Positions 1 through 6,393 of a DNA stretch of 7,179 nucleotides are shown here, one piece after another. The DNA is from an uncultured Lachnospiraceae bacterium. Lineage in GTDB: Bacteria > Bacillota > Clostridia > Lachnospirales > Lachnospiraceae. The stretch lies in the NCBI GenBank assembly GCA_949935685.1, contig CATLGN010000078.1, positions 1 to 7,179 of the forward strand, written 5' to 3'. A program made the position numbers and the translations under genes. The notes under the pieces were generated by a model that was not told the origin of the DNA, did not search any database, and saw only the letters and a program-made list of their open reading frames with translations. Numbering within the stretch: position 1 is the first letter of the stretch; every line of letters starts with the position of its first letter.

Positions 1-260
1 ACCAGATTGGACGCTCGCTGCAGATTCATCGCAGCCGTCATATTCTGCATTTCTTCCAGACTGGAGAATGTCGCAAGCTGCGAAATATATTCCGTATTGG
101 AAGTCGGTTCCAGCGGATCCTGATATTTCATCTGCGCCACCAAAAGCTGGAGAAACGCATCTTTCCCCAATGTGCCGCCGGATTTCTCCGTTTCCTTCGA
201 AGATGTGTTCTTCGATGTGTCAACAACCTTCCCGTCTTTTACGGGTGCTACCAAACTCAT
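1..260 (-). CDS. flgD: Flagellar hook cap/scaffold protein FlgD, N-terminal 86 residues (3' end outside window)
   Basis: FlgD caps the growing hook and is needed for polymerisation of FlgE subunits. It is exported through the flagellar secretion system. The ATG is at 260-258 and the frame stays open to the window edge. Residues 1-30 are a short polar leader (SLVAPVKDG, then a Lys/Ser/Thr-rich stretch) of the kind that carries the export signal. From residue 31 comes the family signature LGKDAFLQLLVAQMKYQDPL, then EPTSNTEYISQLATFSSLEEMQNM, which matches the conserved FlgD N-terminal domain very closely. The rest of the protein, with its Fn3-like and Tudor-like domains, is missing. It follows fliK by 12 bases, and its strong Shine-Dalgarno overlaps the fliK stop codon. 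This is the fliK-flgD order of Firmicutes flagellar operons; flgE would be expected next, beyond the edge. Confidence 0.97.
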   Translation of the reverse strand, partial: MSLVAPVKDGKVVDTSKNTSSKETEKSGGTLGKDAFLQLLVAQMKYQDPLEPTSNTEYISQLATFSSLEEMQNMTAAMNLQRASNL

Positions 261-266
261 AAATCT

Positions 267-274
267 CCTCCTTT
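267..274 (-). promoter_or_regulatory. Strong ribosome binding site of flgD overlapping the fliK stop
   Basis: AAAGGAGG on the minus strand lies 6 bases before the flgD ATG. Its first bases are shared with the fliK TAA at 275-273. Ribosomes ending fliK therefore terminate on the flgD initiation site, which favours coupled expression of these two exported hook-stage proteins. Confidence 0.9.
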
Positions 275-1685
275 ATACCGTATAATCTACCGTGTTGCCA
301 TTCTGCTCCATCATTTCCGCAGCAATGCGTTCTTCGTCGGAGAGATCCATCTCATCCAGAGAGACGTCGTCGTTTAACTGGATTCTGCGTGTGCCGCGCT
401 TTTTCGGTTCTTCGTACTGCGCGCCGTCTTCGCCGTTTTCGGCAAAACTGCGTTCAAATCCGTGGCTTGCAATGGTCACTTCCACCGCCTCCACCTTAAC
501 GCCCTGCTCATTCAGATTCTCTTTCAACTGAATCGCCTGTGCTTCCAGTACGTTTCTGACCGCTTCATTTTCTGCCGTGAACTGCGCCGTTATCACGCCT
601 TCCTTTGCCGAAAGATGAATGTGCAGTGTGCCAAGGCTCTCCGGATGCAGCCGCAGCTCCAGTTCCGTCATATCCGGCCTGGCTTCCAGTTTCATATACT
701 CCGTGACCTGATTCATAACGTCCGTCGTATCCGCCGCCGCAAAGGGAATCTCCGGCGGTTCCGAAACCGCATTGTCGCGCCATACGTCCACGCCGCTTCT
801 GTCCCATCCCTGCAAAAAGGGATTGCCGTTTTCCTGATGCTGTGCGCCGGACTGTCTCTCTTCTCCCGCAGATTTTTCCCGCGCCGTTTCCGGTACAACC
901 GTCTCTTTTTCCGACCCGGACGTATTTTCCGCCGCTTCGGGAAGCGTCGTCTGTGTCTGCTGCGTTTCTGTCTCCGATACGGCCTCTTCCGCCTTTTCAC
1001 CGGATACGATCACCACCGGCTCCTGATTGTCCTGTGCAACATCCAAAACCGACTCCGGTATTTCCTCCGTCGCTTCCATTTGCTGCAGCATTTCCGCAAA
1101 CGCCGCATCGTCCATGCCAAGCTCCGTCTGTACGTCTGAGACGATTTCATCTACGATACCTGTCAATGTCTGCACACTCTGATACAAGCTCTCATTTGTC
1201 AGAATGCTCATGCCGTCCGTCTCTCCGGCGGCCGCCATAACAATCGCCTGTACGTTTTCCGGCTGCAGCAGATCAACCGGCACCAACCCGAGTTCGCTCA
1301 TGATCGCTTCCAGCTCTTCTTCGGAAATACCCAGTTCCTCCTCAATCGCCTCTGTCACCTCGCCGATGGCCTCCTCAACTGCCGTCTGCGGATCTTTCGC
1401 GTTGTCGGCCGTATTCTGATCGGTTTCCGCCTTTGTCGTATCTTCCGCAGACTGATCCGATGACGCCGTCTCCCGCACATTACTGCGGTTTACCTTGACG
1501 GGGGTACGGGCGCTGTCAATCTGTCCTTCCTGTCCCCGCCCCTGCATCTGTCCGGCGGTGTCTTTTGTCCGGTTCATGATCTGGGAAAATCCGTCGCTTC
1601 CGGAACGTCCCGCAGCGCCCGGACTGTTTACACCGGCCGCGCCAAACAGCGCACCAACTGCCTGTGTTACATTTGTTGCTGTCAT
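273..1685 (-). CDS. fliK: Flagellar hook-length control protein FliK
   Basis: FliK is exported during hook growth, senses hook length and switches the export gate from hook to filament substrates. The conserved hook domain lies at about residues 340-405: TELELRLHPESLGTLHIHLS, then GVITAQFTAENEAVRNVLEAQ, LKENLNEQGVKVEAVEVTI. This is the Flg_hook C-terminal domain, with the P-x-x-LG and L-x-x-x-L-x-x-x-G-hydrophobic-x-V pattern. The N-terminal half is disordered and rich in Ser, Thr, Gln, Asp and Glu, apart from a predicted helical module at about 102-203 containing ELGLVPVDLLQPENVQAIV and MSILTNESLY. The region at about 205-335 is again low-complexity and acidic, as expected for a ruler or secretion region. 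The protein has no cysteine, as is common in exported flagellar proteins. A 65-residue charged tail follows the hook domain. Total length, 470, is within the broad FliK range. The start is fixed by AAAGGAGG 6 bases upstream. flgD begins 12 bases after the stop. Confidence 0.95.
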   Translation of the reverse strand: MTATNVTQAVGALFGAAGVNSPGAAGRSGSDGFSQIMNRTKDTAGQMQGRGQEGQIDSARTPVKVNRSNVRETASSDQSAEDTTKAETDQNTADNAKDPQTAVEEAIGEVTEAIEEELGISEEELEAIMSELGLVPVDLLQPENVQAIVMAAAGETDGMSILTNESLYQSVQTLTGIVDEIVSDVQTELGMDDAAFAEMLQQMEATEEIPESVLDVAQDNQEPVVIVSGEKAEEAVSETETQQTQTTLPEAAENTSGSEKETVVPETAREKSAGEERQSGAQHQENGNPFLQGWDRSGVDVWRDNAVSEPPEIPFAAADTTDVMNQVTEYMKLEARPDMTELELRLHPESLGTLHIHLSAKEGVITAQFTAENEAVRNVLEAQAIQLKENLNEQGVKVEAVEVTIASHGFERSFAENGEDGAQYEEPKKRGTRRIQLNDDVSLDEMDLSDEERIAAEMMEQNGNTVDYTV

Positions 1686-1691
1686 TTCCTG

Positions 1692-1699
1692 CCTCCTTT
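1692..1699 (-). promoter_or_regulatory. Strong ribosome binding site of fliK
   Basis: AAAGGAGG on the minus strand lies 6 bases before the fliK ATG (1685-1683), an excellent match to the 16S rRNA anti-Shine-Dalgarno. It fixes the fliK start. Unlike most genes upstream in the operon, fliK has this site in a true intergenic gap, so it can be translated independently of the preceding gene. Confidence 0.9.
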
Positions 1700-1725
1700 C
1701 TCTATAGGAATCTATGATATATCCG

Positions 1726-1760
1726 CTGTCGGCAGTGTCTGGTTCTGTGCCGTCAGACAG
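1726..1760 (-). promoter_or_regulatory. Possible hairpin in the fliK leader
   Basis: The gap between the ylxF-type gene and fliK contains nested complementary segments. CTGT (1726-1729) pairs with ACAG (1757-1760), and CGGCA (1730-1734) pairs with TGCCG (1748-1752), with a 4-base bulge. A competing pairing is TGTCTG (1736-1741) with CAGACA (1754-1759). No T run follows on the minus strand, so it does not look like an intrinsic terminator. It would lie in the 5' leader of a transcript from the sigma-D-like promoter. The stems are short and may have no function. Confidence 0.25.
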
Positions 1761-1775
1761 TCATATCCAATCATT

Positions 1776-1802
1776 ATATCGGAGATTATTTCATGTCCGT
1801 TA
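1776..1802 (-). promoter_or_regulatory. Candidate sigma-D (sigma-28 type) promoter for fliK
   Basis: Read on the minus strand, TAAC at 1802-1799 is followed by 15 bases and then TCCGATAT at 1783-1776. The B. subtilis sigma-D consensus is TAAA-N15-GCCGATAT, so the match is 3 of 4 and 7 of 8 with exact spacing. The TAA of the -35 element is the stop codon of the ylxF-type gene. Transcription would start near 1768, giving a leader of about 80 bases before fliK. The same stretch contains TATAAT (1778-1773), but its -35 position at 17-base spacing (AACGGA) matches TTGACA at only one base, so a sigma-A promoter is less convincing. This is a match by eye only. Confidence 0.5.
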
Positions 1803-2708
1803 AGACTCCGGCTCCATTATTTTTGTCAGTCTGGCCGCCACTTCTTTGTCCATAACACCCAATATTTTTCCTCTGTCGTCCGCCGCCATTGTATTCAGTA
1901 TCTTCGCCGCCAGATCCAGATCATCCTGCATCGCCTCAAAGATTCCGGCCGCCTCTTTTGGTTTCATGGCCGCATAAGCGCTGGCATATTCCTGTACCTT
2001 GCTGTCTGTCTGTTCCTGTGTCACAACCTGTTTATAAACCTTTTCCGCCGTGGCGGGATCCATGGATTCATAATATTTTATGAAAGCATCCGCGCCCGGT
2101 CCCTTATCCGAATACACCACTTCGTTATAAAACTCATTTTTTATATTTTCAAAGGCAATCTGATTATCCTCAAATGTCCGCAGACGATCAATCTCCGCCT
2201 CCAGTTCCTGAATCCGTTTTTCCGTATTCGAATTGCCGTTCTGTGCATTTTCCAGTTCCAGTTCCAGACGCTTGATCTGATCCACCGCATCTTTCAGGTC
2301 GGTGTATCCATAATACTCTTCCTGGCTGTCCTCGCCGCCGCCCGGTCCTGCCATTTTCTCCGCCGGAAGAATCTTGTTGAGAACCGGCACATTCTGCAGA
2401 ACAGGCCGCAGCACGCCGGAGCCGAAACCGCCGACATCCAGTTTAATCAACAACGCCAGTATGGCGATCCAGATAACCACAATAATAAAGGTGACGAGCA
2501 CGATCGGCCCGGAACTGCCTTCCGATTCTTCGTCCAGTTCTTCTTCCTGGGCATCCAGTTCCTTTGCACGGCGCTTTGCCTCTTTCTTCTGGGCTTTCTG
2601 CTCCGCTTTCAGTCTTTTCTTTTCTTCCTTCAGACGCTTTTTATCCGTAATCTCCTCCAGATTTTCGGATTCCGCATCCAGCTCCTGACCTTTTGCCTGC
2701 TTTGCCAT
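1800..2708 (-). CDS. YlxF/MotE-like single-pass membrane protein with MgtE_N-like C-terminal domain
   Basis: The position between fliJ and fliK matches ylxF of the B. subtilis fla/che operon. The 302 residues divide into four parts. Residues 1-64 are highly charged: a Lys/Arg/Glu-rich helix at about 22-50 (KKRLKEEKKRLKAEQKAQKK) is followed by an acidic block (EEELDEESE). One membrane segment lies at about 68-90 (GPIVLVTFIIVVIWIAILALL). A Gly-rich linker and coiled coil span about 137-185. The C-terminal domain (about 203-300) has repeated units built on Met-x-Pro or a similar turn: YYESMDPATAEKVYKQV, YAAMKPKEAAGIFEAM and LNTMAADDRGKILGVM. This helical repeat fits the MgtE N-domain/FliG-middle-domain-like fold used for MotE/YlxF annotation. 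The positive-inside rule puts the N-terminus in the cytoplasm and the coiled coil plus repeats outside. The exact role is not established; a stator or basal-body accessory function is inferred from family and context. No other in-frame ATG, GTG or TTG lies near the start, so 2708 is firm. Confidence 0.86.
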   Translation of the reverse strand: MAKQAKGQELDAESENLEEITDKKRLKEEKKRLKAEQKAQKKEAKRRAKELDAQEEELDEESEGSSGPIVLVTFIIVVIWIAILALLIKLDVGGFGSGVLRPVLQNVPVLNKILPAEKMAGPGGGEDSQEEYYGYTDLKDAVDQIKRLELELENAQNGNSNTEKRIQELEAEIDRLRTFEDNQIAFENIKNEFYNEVVYSDKGPGADAFIKYYESMDPATAEKVYKQVVTQEQTDSKVQEYASAYAAMKPKEAAGIFEAMQDDLDLAAKILNTMAADDRGKILGVMDKEVAARLTKIMEPES

Positions 2709-2739
2709 ATTCCTCCCCGGCTGTCCGCCGCTCCTTATC

Positions 2740-3234
2740 TCACATTAAGCCTGCGGCCGCTTCGGCCTCTCTTGCTTCCTCTGTCTCTTCCGCCTTTTTC
2801 TGTCCATATGTATAACTGGTCAGCTCGTCGATCTCCCGGCTCTCCCTCGCCTTTTCCTCTCCCATAAATACGGCGAAGGCGTTTTCCCGCAGCTTCTCCT
2901 GTATCTTTCTCTCCTGTATGGACTGCTGAAGTTTTTGCCGTTCCTGTTCGACTTTCTGTTCTGCTTTGCGGATTTCTTCCCGCTGCACGACCATATATTC
3001 ATCCATGCGCAAAATAGCTTCTTTGTTTTCCCGGATGTCCCGGATATGCAGCGCATCCCGCAGAGAGTTTCTTGCCGTTTCCTCGTATCCCTGTTTGCGC
3101 CGCTGCAGCGCCTCCAGCTTATCTTCCTCCTCGTGCAGCCGTACCATCGCCAGGCCAAAGTCCATACGCGCCTGCGTTTCCAGCTTTTCCTTGATATTCA
3201 GGATGTTCTGCATTCGGTATATAAACTTGGACAT
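2740..3234 (-). CDS. fliJ: Flagellar export chaperone-like stalk protein FliJ
   Basis: FliJ is the small antiparallel coiled-coil protein that sits in the FliI ring like the gamma subunit of F1 and links the ATPase to the FlhA gate. The 164 residues are almost all heptad-like charged helix. The N-terminus (KFIYRMQNILNIKEKLE) and the segment ERKIQEKLRENAF with a following EEKARESREIDELTSYTYGQKK are typical of Firmicutes FliJ. The family is usually about 145-150 residues; the excess is a Glu/Ala-rich tail after residue 147 (AEETEEAREAEAAAG). There is no signal peptide or membrane segment, consistent with a soluble cytoplasmic protein. The ATG at 3234-3232 lies 14 bases after the fliI stop. AAGGA lies about 10 bases upstream, overlapping the end of fliI. 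Sequence conservation in this family is low, so the call rests on N-terminal resemblance, coiled-coil character and position directly after fliI. Confidence 0.94.
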   Translation of the reverse strand: MSKFIYRMQNILNIKEKLETQARMDFGLAMVRLHEEEDKLEALQRRKQGYEETARNSLRDALHIRDIRENKEAILRMDEYMVVQREEIRKAEQKVEQERQKLQQSIQERKIQEKLRENAFAVFMGEEKARESREIDELTSYTYGQKKAEETEEAREAEAAAGLM

Positions 3235-3248
3235 CGGTCGCTTATCCT

Positions 3249-4559
3249 TTATTTATAGAGATTCTCCAACATCTGCACCGTTTCTTCAAAGGTATATTTG
3301 CTGTCCACATCCTGCATCAGAAATTCATTCGTGGCATTGATTTTCTCAATCGCATAATCGATGTTGGGATTGCTGCCCTTTTTATAGGCACCGATATTGA
3401 TCAGATCTTCCGCTTCATTGTAAGTCGCCAGCACGCTTTTCAGTTTGCCGGCGGCTTTCTTATGATCTTTTTCCGCCACCTGGCTCATACAACGGGAAAT
3501 ACTCTGCAGTATATCGACCGCCGGATAATGATTCTTATGCGCCAGCTTACGGTTCAGCATAATATGACCGTCCAATATACTGCGGGCCGTATCGGTAATC
3601 GGCTCGTTAAAGTCGTCGCCGTCCACCAGTACGGTGTACAGCCCCGTAATGGAACCGACAGCCGCCCGCCCCGCCCGCTCCAGAAGCTTTGGCAGCTCCG
3701 AGTAAACGCTCGGCGGATACCCTCTTGTCACAGGCGGTTCCCCGGTCGCCAGACCGATCTCGCGCTGCGCCATACAAAAACGGGTCAGGGAATCCATCAT
3801 CAAAAGTACATCCCGCCCCTGGTCTCTGAAATATTCTGCAATCGCTGTCGCCGTCTTTGCCGCTTTATTTCGTTCCAGAGCCGGTTTATCGGAAGTCGCC
3901 ACGACGACAACGGAACGGCGCATGCCCTCCTCGCCCAGATCGCGCTCGATAAATTCTCTTACCTCCCGGCCGCGCTCCCCGATCAGGGCGATCACATTGA
4001 TTTCCGCCTTTGTGTTTCTGGCAAACATACCCATCAATGTGGACTTTCCCACGCCCGAACCGGCAAAAATACCGATTCGCTGTCCCGCTCCGACGGTAAT
4101 CAGGCCATCCACCGCCTTGACGCCAAGCGGCAGCGGCACATCGATGATTGCCCGGCTCATGGGATCCGGCGGCGGCGCTTCCACCGGGTAACTGGGCGCG
4201 TCCGGCGGTATCCGCACCTCGCTGCCGGTCGGTCTTCCCAAACCATCCAGCGTTTTCCCAAGAAGAAAATCCCCCACGGACACCCGGAGGGAATCTCCCG
4301 TATTTTCCACCAGATTGCCGATCCCGATGCCTTCCGTATTTTCGTAAGGCATCAGCAGCGTCCGGCCATCCTTAAACCCGACGACCTCCGCCATAATGCC
4401 CGGCCCGTGATCCCCTTCGGGATGAATAAAACAAATATCCGCTAATCTGGCGTCGGGTCCGGCCGACTCAATGGTGAGGCCGACCACATTCAAAACCTTC
4501 CCCAGTTTCCGATAATATACTTTTTCCTTTACCCTCTCATATCGGGACAAATCCATCAT
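3249..4559 (-). CDS. fliI: Flagellum-specific export ATPase FliI
   Basis: FliI is the hexameric ATPase of flagellar type III secretion, related to the F1 beta subunit. It helps deliver and unfold export substrates at the base of the flagellum. The 436 residues match the family length. A beta-barrel N-domain (about 1-95) includes MPYENTEGIG. The core follows, with DGLGRP (105-110), Walker A AGSGVGKST (166-174), GERGREV (194-200, with the presumed catalytic Glu195) and Walker B VLLMMDSLTRF (251-261, Asp256). Next come the family signature stretch ATGEPPVTRGYPPSVYSELP with KLLERAG (271-297), and VDGDDFNEPITDTARSILDGHI (312-333), matching the FliI/SctN type rather than F1 or Rho. The C-terminal helical domain ends MLENLYK. 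No key residue is missing. The gene begins with two ATG codons 5 bases after fliH. GGAG at 4571-4568 lies 8 bases from the first ATG, which supports the 4559 start. Confidence 0.98.
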   Translation of the reverse strand: MMDLSRYERVKEKVYYRKLGKVLNVVGLTIESAGPDARLADICFIHPEGDHGPGIMAEVVGFKDGRTLLMPYENTEGIGIGNLVENTGDSLRVSVGDFLLGKTLDGLGRPTGSEVRIPPDAPSYPVEAPPPDPMSRAIIDVPLPLGVKAVDGLITVGAGQRIGIFAGSGVGKSTLMGMFARNTKAEINVIALIGERGREVREFIERDLGEEGMRRSVVVVATSDKPALERNKAAKTATAIAEYFRDQGRDVLLMMDSLTRFCMAQREIGLATGEPPVTRGYPPSVYSELPKLLERAGRAAVGSITGLYTVLVDGDDFNEPITDTARSILDGHIMLNRKLAHKNHYPAVDILQSISRCMSQVAEKDHKKAAGKLKSVLATYNEAEDLINIGAYKKGSNPNIDYAIEKINATNEFLMQDVDSKYTFEETVQMLENLYK

Positions 4560-4564
4560 AGTTT

Positions 4565-5392
4565 CTACTCCACGCCCTCATAGGAGAGCAGAAGCAGCTC
4601 CCTGCGAAGGGCTGCAAGCTGCATATCCAGACTGCAGTCATAAATGCCGCCGTCCGCTTCGATCATACACTCGTTTTTCTTCATCGTAACGTCCTCCACA
4701 ACTTCCAATGCGGCATTTTTATTTCCCATCACTTCCATCAGCACTTTTTTCTGCATGCTGACGAAAGGATAATCCTCCGGTCCTACATGTATGATATAAT
4801 TGCTGCTGCTCTCGATCTTCTGCATACAGCCCTCCAGAAGACGCAGCACCAGATTCTGATATTCTCCCAGTTCCACCCGAAAAATATGTTCATAAATGCC
4901 GGTAAGCTGTTTCACAAATTCCGGTTCCAGCTCCCGTATCATACCGTTATATGTCTCTTCCATCTGCCGTCTGGCCTGCGCCAGCTCCGCATCTGCCGCA
5001 GCCGCGCCGTCGCGGTAGCCCTGCGCTCTGCCTTCTTCTCTCCCCGATTCTATCGCCTGCGCTCTGGCGGCATTGATCTCCGCCTGCGCATTTTCCTGCA
5101 TCTGCCGGATCTCCGCCTGCGCCTGGGCAATCAGCTCCTCGGGACTTGGCCCTTCATATACCGGCTCCGGTGGCGCAGGTTCCGATTTGATAACATTCTG
5201 CCCTTCGGCGCCGTCCGCTGTCACTTCCTCAGCCGCCAGACCACTGCGGAATCCGTCGCTTTCCGGCTCCCGCTCGATTCCCAGTTCCTGCATCCGCTTT
5301 CCGATGAGGATATTGCTGTCAATCGTTACCGTTTCGTCGCTTTGCATCTGTACCCATCTTCTCTTTAACAGGTTACTAGACAACAATTTCAT
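4565..5392 (-). CDS. fliH: Flagellar assembly protein FliH (export ATPase regulator)
   Basis: FliH binds and restrains the ATPase FliI and tethers it to the C ring and export gate. The 275-residue protein has three parts. The N-terminus (SSNLLKRRWVQ, then VTIDSN) resembles the export-gate/C-ring-anchoring segment of clostridial FliH. An acidic, Pro-rich variable linker occupies about residues 40-85. A long Ala/Gln/Glu helix runs from about 85 to 165. That helix contains a GxxxG ladder, G117, G121, G125 and G129 at exact four-residue spacing, which is characteristic of FliH/YscL helices. The C-terminal domain (about 165-272) ends with MIEADGGIYDCSLDMQLAALRREL, typical of the FliI-binding region. 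The start at 5392 lies inside the end of fliG. Its GGAGG (5399-5395) is only 2 bases from the ATG, so coupling to fliG translation is likely. An in-frame ATG at 5347 would remove the conserved N-terminus, so I prefer 5392. Confidence 0.94.
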   Translation of the reverse strand: MKLLSSNLLKRRWVQMQSDETVTIDSNILIGKRMQELGIEREPESDGFRSGLAAEEVTADGAEGQNVIKSEPAPPEPVYEGPSPEELIAQAQAEIRQMQENAQAEINAARAQAIESGREEGRAQGYRDGAAAADAELAQARRQMEETYNGMIRELEPEFVKQLTGIYEHIFRVELGEYQNLVLRLLEGCMQKIESSSNYIIHVGPEDYPFVSMQKKVLMEVMGNKNAALEVVEDVTMKKNECMIEADGGIYDCSLDMQLAALRRELLLLSYEGVE

Positions 5393-6383
5393 CCCCTCCG
5401 CCTCTGGAAATAACGATTTCCGCAGAATCTTCCAGTTTTCTGATGATATTTACAATCTTCTGCTGTGCTTCTTCCACGTCTTTCATACGAACAGGACCCA
5501 TAAACTCCATATCTTCCTTGATCATGGCAGCCAGACGTTTGGAAAGGTTGTTGAAAATCGCATTCTGTACTTCCTCGTTGGAGCCCTTCAGTGCGATTGC
5601 CAGATCGGAATTTTCCACATCCCGCAGCACTCTCTGGATCGCTCTGTCGTCCAGCAGCAAAATATCTTCGAATACGAACATCTTCTTCCGGATCTCGTCT
5701 GCCAGTTCCGGCTCCTCGATCTCCAGCGTTTCCATAATATGCTTTTCCGTACCGCGGTCCACGGAGTTCAGTATCTCCACAATGGCATCCACACCACCGA
5801 TAATCGTATAATCCTGATTGACAAGAGAAGACAGTTTGGATTCCAGCACCTTCTCCACCTCCTTGATCACATCGGGACTTGTTCTGTCCATAATGGCAAT
5901 ACGCTTTGCCACGTCCGCCTGCCGTTCCGGCGGCAGCGCCGAGAGAATCATGGACGACTGCGCAGCGGAAAGATAGGACATAATCAATGCAATGGTCTGC
6001 GGATGTTCGTCCTGAATAAAGTTCAGAAGCTGAGAAGCGTCCGTTTTCCGCACAAACTCGAACGGTTTCACCTGCAGGGACGCTGTCAGCTTGCCGATCA
6101 CATCCCTTGCCTTTTCTTCTCCAAGCGCTTTCTCCAGAAGTTCTTTCGCATATCCGATGCCGCCCTCGGCGATATACTGCTGCGCCAGGCATACCTGATA
6201 AAATTCTTCAATCACGCCTTCTTTTACCTGTGGCGTAATGCTTCGTGTATTTGCAATTTCCAAAGTCAGTTCTTCAATCTCATCCTCTTTCAGATGTTTG
6301 AAGATATGTGACGATTTCTCCGGCCCAAGCGCAATCAGCAGCACCGCCGCCTTCTGCAGTCCGGATAATCCCGAATCAGCCAC
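5376..6383 (-). CDS. fliG: Flagellar motor switch protein FliG
   Basis: FliG is the C-ring protein that binds FliF, interacts with the MotA stator and generates torque, switching direction with FliM. The 335 residues match the usual length (about 330-340). The N-domain opens with LQKAAVLLIALGPEKS. The middle domain carries EHPQTIALIMSYL from residue 126, the hallmark FliG motif. The C-terminal part has GGVDAIVEILN (196-206), MFVFEDI (235-241) and the torque helix. By aligning the local sequence to E. coli FliG from memory, the charged residues K264, R281, D288, D289 and R297 correspond to K266, R283, E290, D291 and R299, so all charges are kept with one D-to-E change. The start is GTG at 6383-6381. 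The codon just upstream in frame is TAA, so no earlier start is possible. An AGAAGG at 6393-6388 overlaps the fliF stop. The 3' end overlaps fliH by 17 bases. Confidence 0.99.
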   Translation of the reverse strand: MADSGLSGLQKAAVLLIALGPEKSSHIFKHLKEDEIEELTLEIANTRSITPQVKEGVIEEFYQVCLAQQYIAEGGIGYAKELLEKALGEEKARDVIGKLTASLQVKPFEFVRKTDASQLLNFIQDEHPQTIALIMSYLSAAQSSMILSALPPERQADVAKRIAIMDRTSPDVIKEVEKVLESKLSSLVNQDYTIIGGVDAIVEILNSVDRGTEKHIMETLEIEEPELADEIRKKMFVFEDILLLDDRAIQRVLRDVENSDLAIALKGSNEEVQNAIFNNLSKRLAAMIKEDMEFMGPVRMKDVEEAQQKIVNIIRKLEDSAEIVISRGGGDEIVV

Positions 6384-6387
6384 TTAT

Positions 6388-6393
6388 CCTTCT
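6388..6393 (-). promoter_or_regulatory. fliG ribosome binding site overlapping the fliF stop
   Basis: AGAAGG on the minus strand overlaps the fliF TAG (6394-6392) and precedes the GTG start of fliG by only 4 bases. An in-frame TAA directly before the GTG rules out any upstream start. The close spacing and GTG codon suggest that fliG translation is coupled to fliF, keeping the two interacting ring proteins in proportion. Confidence 0.7.

Noticed and set aside
462..1139. 225-codon open frame on the plus strand opposite fliK
   Set aside because: Arg/Phe/Leu-rich composition mirrors the Glu/Ala/Thr codons of fliK; it has no motif or plausible context.
1726..1760. Intrinsic terminator between the ylxF-type gene and fliK
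   Set aside because: The stems are short and bulged, and no T run follows in the minus-strand direction.
1712..1774. 20-codon frame with stop on the minus strand in the gap before fliK (ATG at 1774-1772)
   Set aside because: There is no Shine-Dalgarno, and the ATG overlaps the putative promoter -10 region, so it would not be on a transcript from that promoter. It is too short to support without conservation data.
1773..1801. Sigma-A promoter using TATAAT at 1778-1773
   Set aside because: The -10 is perfect, but the -35 at 17-base spacing (AACGGA) matches TTGACA at only one position, and there is no TGn extension. The sigma-D reading explains the same bases better.
3462..4445. 327-codon open frame on the plus strand opposite fliI
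   Set aside because: It is antisense to the conserved ATPase core. Its Arg/His/Gln-rich translation has no family resemblance, and no separate promoter or ribosome binding site is evident.
5073..6311. 412-codon open frame on the plus strand opposite fliG and fliH
   Set aside because: It runs exactly antisense to two strongly conserved genes. Its translation is rich in Phe, His, Leu and Cys from complementary codons and shows no recognisable domain, so it is a by-product of minus-strand codon use.
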